NCBI GenBank assembly: GCA_964645645.1
Contig: CAZYBC010000012.1
Location: forward strand, 1-30,700
Origin: CAZYBC01 sp964645645
Lineage (GTDB): Bacteria > Patescibacteriota > Microgenomatia > UBA1400 > PJMF01
Direction of reading: 5' to 3'
DNA length: 30,700 nt
Position 1 is the stretch's first letter. Each line of letters starts with the position of its first letter. A model generated the notes under the pieces. That model saw only the letters and a list, made by a program, of their open reading frames with translations. It was not told where the DNA came from and did no database searches. Both the position numbers and the translations under genes were made by a program. Positions 28,590 through 30,700 of this stretch are shown here, one piece after another.

Positions 28590-30053
28590 TTAAAAAGGGC
28601 TAGTAGCTACTTTGATAATTTCTTTGGCTCCATTAAGGAAAAGTTTATCAATGCTAAAAGCATTATTCATGGCTTGTTCAATCCAACTTTGTGCTTGACC
28701 GTGACTGTTAGTGAGGGTTTTAAGTTGAGCTAAGATATTTTCCACTTGAGCTTTTCTGGCAATGTTTTTTTGTTCGAATATTTCCCGAATATTTTTTTCC
28801 CATTCACCCCATTCAGCCAGCGTTAATAAAAAGCAGCCGGCAGCGACGGCGTCGTAGGCCATATCGCCAGATGGTTTTGTAATAAAGCCATCAGCCCAAG
28901 GGAAGGCAAACTGTACTAATAGGTCATTAGCGTCGATAATCTGAGGATGATAAAGGATTGTTAGTGAAGCCTTGGCAATTTTGGCAGTGATTTTGGGATC
29001 TGGTTTGACCATTAAATCAGCTTGCAAATTAGCTTTAGCAGGATCTTTTAAGTGAGGAAAATAATAATTAAGGTCAGCCTCTTGAGCTAAATCAGCGACC
29101 ATCTGAGCAATATCCAGATGAGTGCCAGCGTAAACCATCAATTGTAGTTTGGGCAAGTGGAGAGCGTTTCTTTTTTTTGCATTTGCTATGACGGGTAAAA
29201 TTTGGGTTAAAATTTGTCTGAGTTCAGTTTTGTTGGTGCCCAAGCCACCGGTGGTTAAACAGAGCTTAAGTGGCCCAGAACGCCACGCCACTTTGTTTTT
29301 TCTGGCTTTAATAATGCGCGGATCAATTGGTGGACCGGTCACAATTACTTTTTTCTCATCAATTTTTTTACCTGAAAAACCGATCTTTTCCAAGAAATCT
29401 GTTTTGGTTTTGTGATCAAAAACGCAATACTTAATCTTAGGGTTTTCTGCGTGTTGTAGATAATCATCTCGTACGTGCGGATCAGTAATGACTTGAACAA
29501 TTTGGTGACCATGTTCTAGCAAAATATTACCCACGGCAATATGCAAGGAAAGCAAAGGCCGTTTGACTTGCTGGGTAAGCAAAAGACTAGCCGGGGTAAT
29601 GCTGTCGGCAATCGGGTATTTTTTCCGGCCAAATTGATCAACAAGGTCTTTGAGCTTTTTTAAAAACGGCCGGCGAGCAAGCGTTTCACCAATTAGTTTG
29701 GTAAGTTGAATACTGCCTAATTTATCTGGTAAAACATAGTTAATAGGATCCACCAGCCAGGCTTTTTCTGGAGAAATTTTTTTGCCCCAAGCTTGTACGG
29801 CAATACCTAAAGCCATTGAGTAGTGTGCTCGAGAAAAAACCACATCTTGAGAAGTGTCAATTTCTTTGAAACCTAATAAACCTTTGAGATCTTCTTGATA
29901 AGCAGCTGACGCAGTAATAATTGGAAGCTGAGTTTGACTCAAGTAAGCTTGTTCAGCAACAAAAGTTTCTCTAAGAGCAGGCGATAGTTGCTGAGTGAAA
30001 TCTTGAAGTTGTTTTTCAGTTTGAGTAGAGAGTGGAGTTGTTGAAGCGGACAT
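28590..30053 (-). CDS. GT-B fold glycosyltransferase, GT28/MurG-like C-terminal domain
   Basis: This 487-residue soluble protein has the shape of a GT-B enzyme. The N-terminal half includes FSRAHYSMALGIA, and KRPLLSLHIAVGNILLEHGHQIVQVITDPHVRDDY. The C-terminal half opens with KLCLTTGGLGTNKTELRQIL, the nucleotide-sugar domain start. It contains ADGFITKPSGDMAYDAVAAGCFLLTLAEWGEWEKNI, the pattern used by MurG and diacylglycerol glucosyltransferases to hold the UDP-sugar and acceptor. It probably makes a glycolipid or envelope glycan; the exact substrate cannot be read from sequence. It is flanked by rpmG (convergent) and the transposase. Confidence 0.75.
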   Translation of the reverse strand: MSASTTPLSTQTEKQLQDFTQQLSPALRETFVAEQAYLSQTQLPIITASAAYQEDLKGLLGFKEIDTSQDVVFSRAHYSMALGIAVQAWGKKISPEKAWLVDPINYVLPDKLGSIQLTKLIGETLARRPFLKKLKDLVDQFGRKKYPIADSITPASLLLTQQVKRPLLSLHIAVGNILLEHGHQIVQVITDPHVRDDYLQHAENPKIKYCVFDHKTKTDFLEKIGFSGKKIDEKKVIVTGPPIDPRIIKARKNKVAWRSGPLKLCLTTGGLGTNKTELRQILTQILPVIANAKKRNALHLPKLQLMVYAGTHLDIAQMVADLAQEADLNYYFPHLKDPAKANLQADLMVKPDPKITAKIAKASLTILYHPQIIDANDLLVQFAFPWADGFITKPSGDMAYDAVAAGCFLLTLAEWGEWEKNIREIFEQKNIARKAQVENILAQLKTLTNSHGQAQSWIEQAMNNAFSIDKLFLNGAKEIIKVATSPF

Positions 30054-30092
30054 AATTTTTTTATTCTTAAAAAAGCGATTTTATAGCCAGGC

Positions 30093-30110
30093 TTATTTTG
30101 CAGTAAGTCT
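30093..30110 (+). repeat. repeat copy 4 (TTATTTTGCAGTAAGTCT), right arm only
   Basis: It differs from the copy at 19173-19190 by one base. No matching left arm is seen; the upstream side may have been lost. Confidence 0.6.
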
Positions 30111-30155
30111 ATTCTAAACAATTTTAACAGTTTTTGGCTGGGGAGAGTAAAGGTG

Positions 30156-30700
30156 TTAAGGTTGCATACATTTCGGAAAATTAGTTTTTAAAAAATCTAC
30201 AGGGGTCATGTAATTTAATGAAGCGTGTGGTCTTCGATAATTGTACCAGTTCAAATATTCTTTTAAATCCTCAGAAAACTGTTGTCTATCATTCCAAAAG
30301 GAATCAGTATACTCGATACATTCTTCTTGAATAGTTCTATTAAATCTTTCAACTACACCATTTATTTTAGGACATCTGGGATAAATAAATTGATGTTTTA
30401 TTTTCTTTTCTGTCAAGTAATTATGAAAATTAAGTAAAAACTCACTTCCATTATCTGTCTGAACAGTGATAATTTTATATTGAAATAATTGTTCAAATTC
30501 GATAAATGCTAGTTTTGCTTGTTTGCTTGATAGTGTTGGTACTTTTTTAACATGTGCAAATTTTGTATGAATATCGATTATTGAGACAAAATAATATTTA
30601 TCAGTTCCAACATATATTGTTATGCAATCTACTTCTATATATCCAGGTTTTCTTGATTTAGGTGATTTATTTATTCTCTCTTTTGAGTATTTATTCTTTT
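30156..30700 (-). mobile_element. DDE transposase (integrase core, IS481/IS3-like), 5' part beyond window
   Basis: On the minus strand the frame is open from the window edge to the stop at 30156. It contains a complete retroviral-type integrase core: PGYIEVDCITIYVGTDKYY (first Asp), ITVQTDNGSEFLLNF (second Asp), and PRCPKINGVVERFNRTIQEE (Glu, about 35 residues later). It ends with the usual WYNYRRPHASLNYMTPVDFL tail. All three catalytic acids are present, so this part is not decayed. The N-terminal HTH region lies outside the window. Terminal inverted repeats cannot be defined from one end. Confidence 0.85.

Overview
The window reads as AT-rich chromosomal DNA of an ultrasmall-genome bacterium of the Candidate Phyla Radiation (Patescibacteria), most plausibly a Microgenomates-like lineage. 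This is an inference. It rests on a very low-GC compact layout, short diverged housekeeping proteins, a murL-murD pair, a PEGA/propeller protein, Pro/Thr-linker surface proteins with cohesin-like and dockerin-like parts, and DUF2207 and WecG/TagA family proteins. No rRNA is present. TGA is not needed as a sense codon in any real gene. Five tRNA genes (Arg-CCU, Pro-CGG, Thr-GGU, Tyr-GUA, Thr-UGU) can be folded by eye.

Layout. 1-2060: tRNA-Arg, two small unknown genes, a two-gene unit (61-aa protein with a duplicated RSDxKxG motif plus a HEPN-like protein), tRNA-Pro. 2065-4465: a membrane-anchored PEGA/beta-propeller protein divergent from an MreB/actin-fold protein. 4490-5260: a solitary GC-richer orphan gene with a boxA-like leader, a 26-bp hairpin and a terminator. 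5318-7052: a two-gene AAA15 ATPase + Toprim-like unit resembling anti-phage modules. 7057-10000: murL-murD, the epimerase/ligase route to D-Glu in peptidoglycan. 10391-13010: WecG/TagA glycosyltransferase and an ABC-2 exporter. 13014-15050: small HTH protein, then rplJ-rplL with a recognisable L10 leader and promoter. 15096-17746: DUF2207 membrane protein and an HTH/PIN toxin-antitoxin-like pair. 17862-18660: a second solitary orphan gene (small membrane protein) built like the first. 18846-21180: thrS behind what looks like a classical threonine attenuator with a 14-codon leader peptide. 21180-23726: Zn-ribbon remnant and the secE-nusG-rplK-rplA operon. 23926-27574: two secreted or anchored surface proteins. 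27638-27857: a candidate structured ncRNA with its own promoter and terminator. 27966-28551: tRNA-Thr/Tyr/Thr and rpmG. 28590-30053: a GT28-like glycosyltransferase. 30156-30700: a DDE transposase running off the window edge.

Two themes cut across genes. First, at least nine genes have a -10 hexamer ending 6-8 nt before the start codon, so transcription would begin on or next to the start codon (leaderless mRNAs). This also decides several starts. Second, short palindromic repeats (core TTATTTTGCAG(C/T)AAGTCT, and an 18-mer GAAGTATCTTCGCGAATG) are scattered between genes. Cell-envelope genes dominate the metabolic content: peptidoglycan precursor synthesis, glycosyltransferases, an exporter, MreB-like cytoskeleton and surface proteins. 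The translation and transcription genes are the remains of the conserved tRNA-rpmG-secE-nusG-rplKAJL cluster, here broken into three pieces.

The strongest candidates for something undescribed are the thrS attenuator, the structured RNA at 27650-27857, the two boxA-leader orphan modules, and the compact ATPase/Toprim unit.
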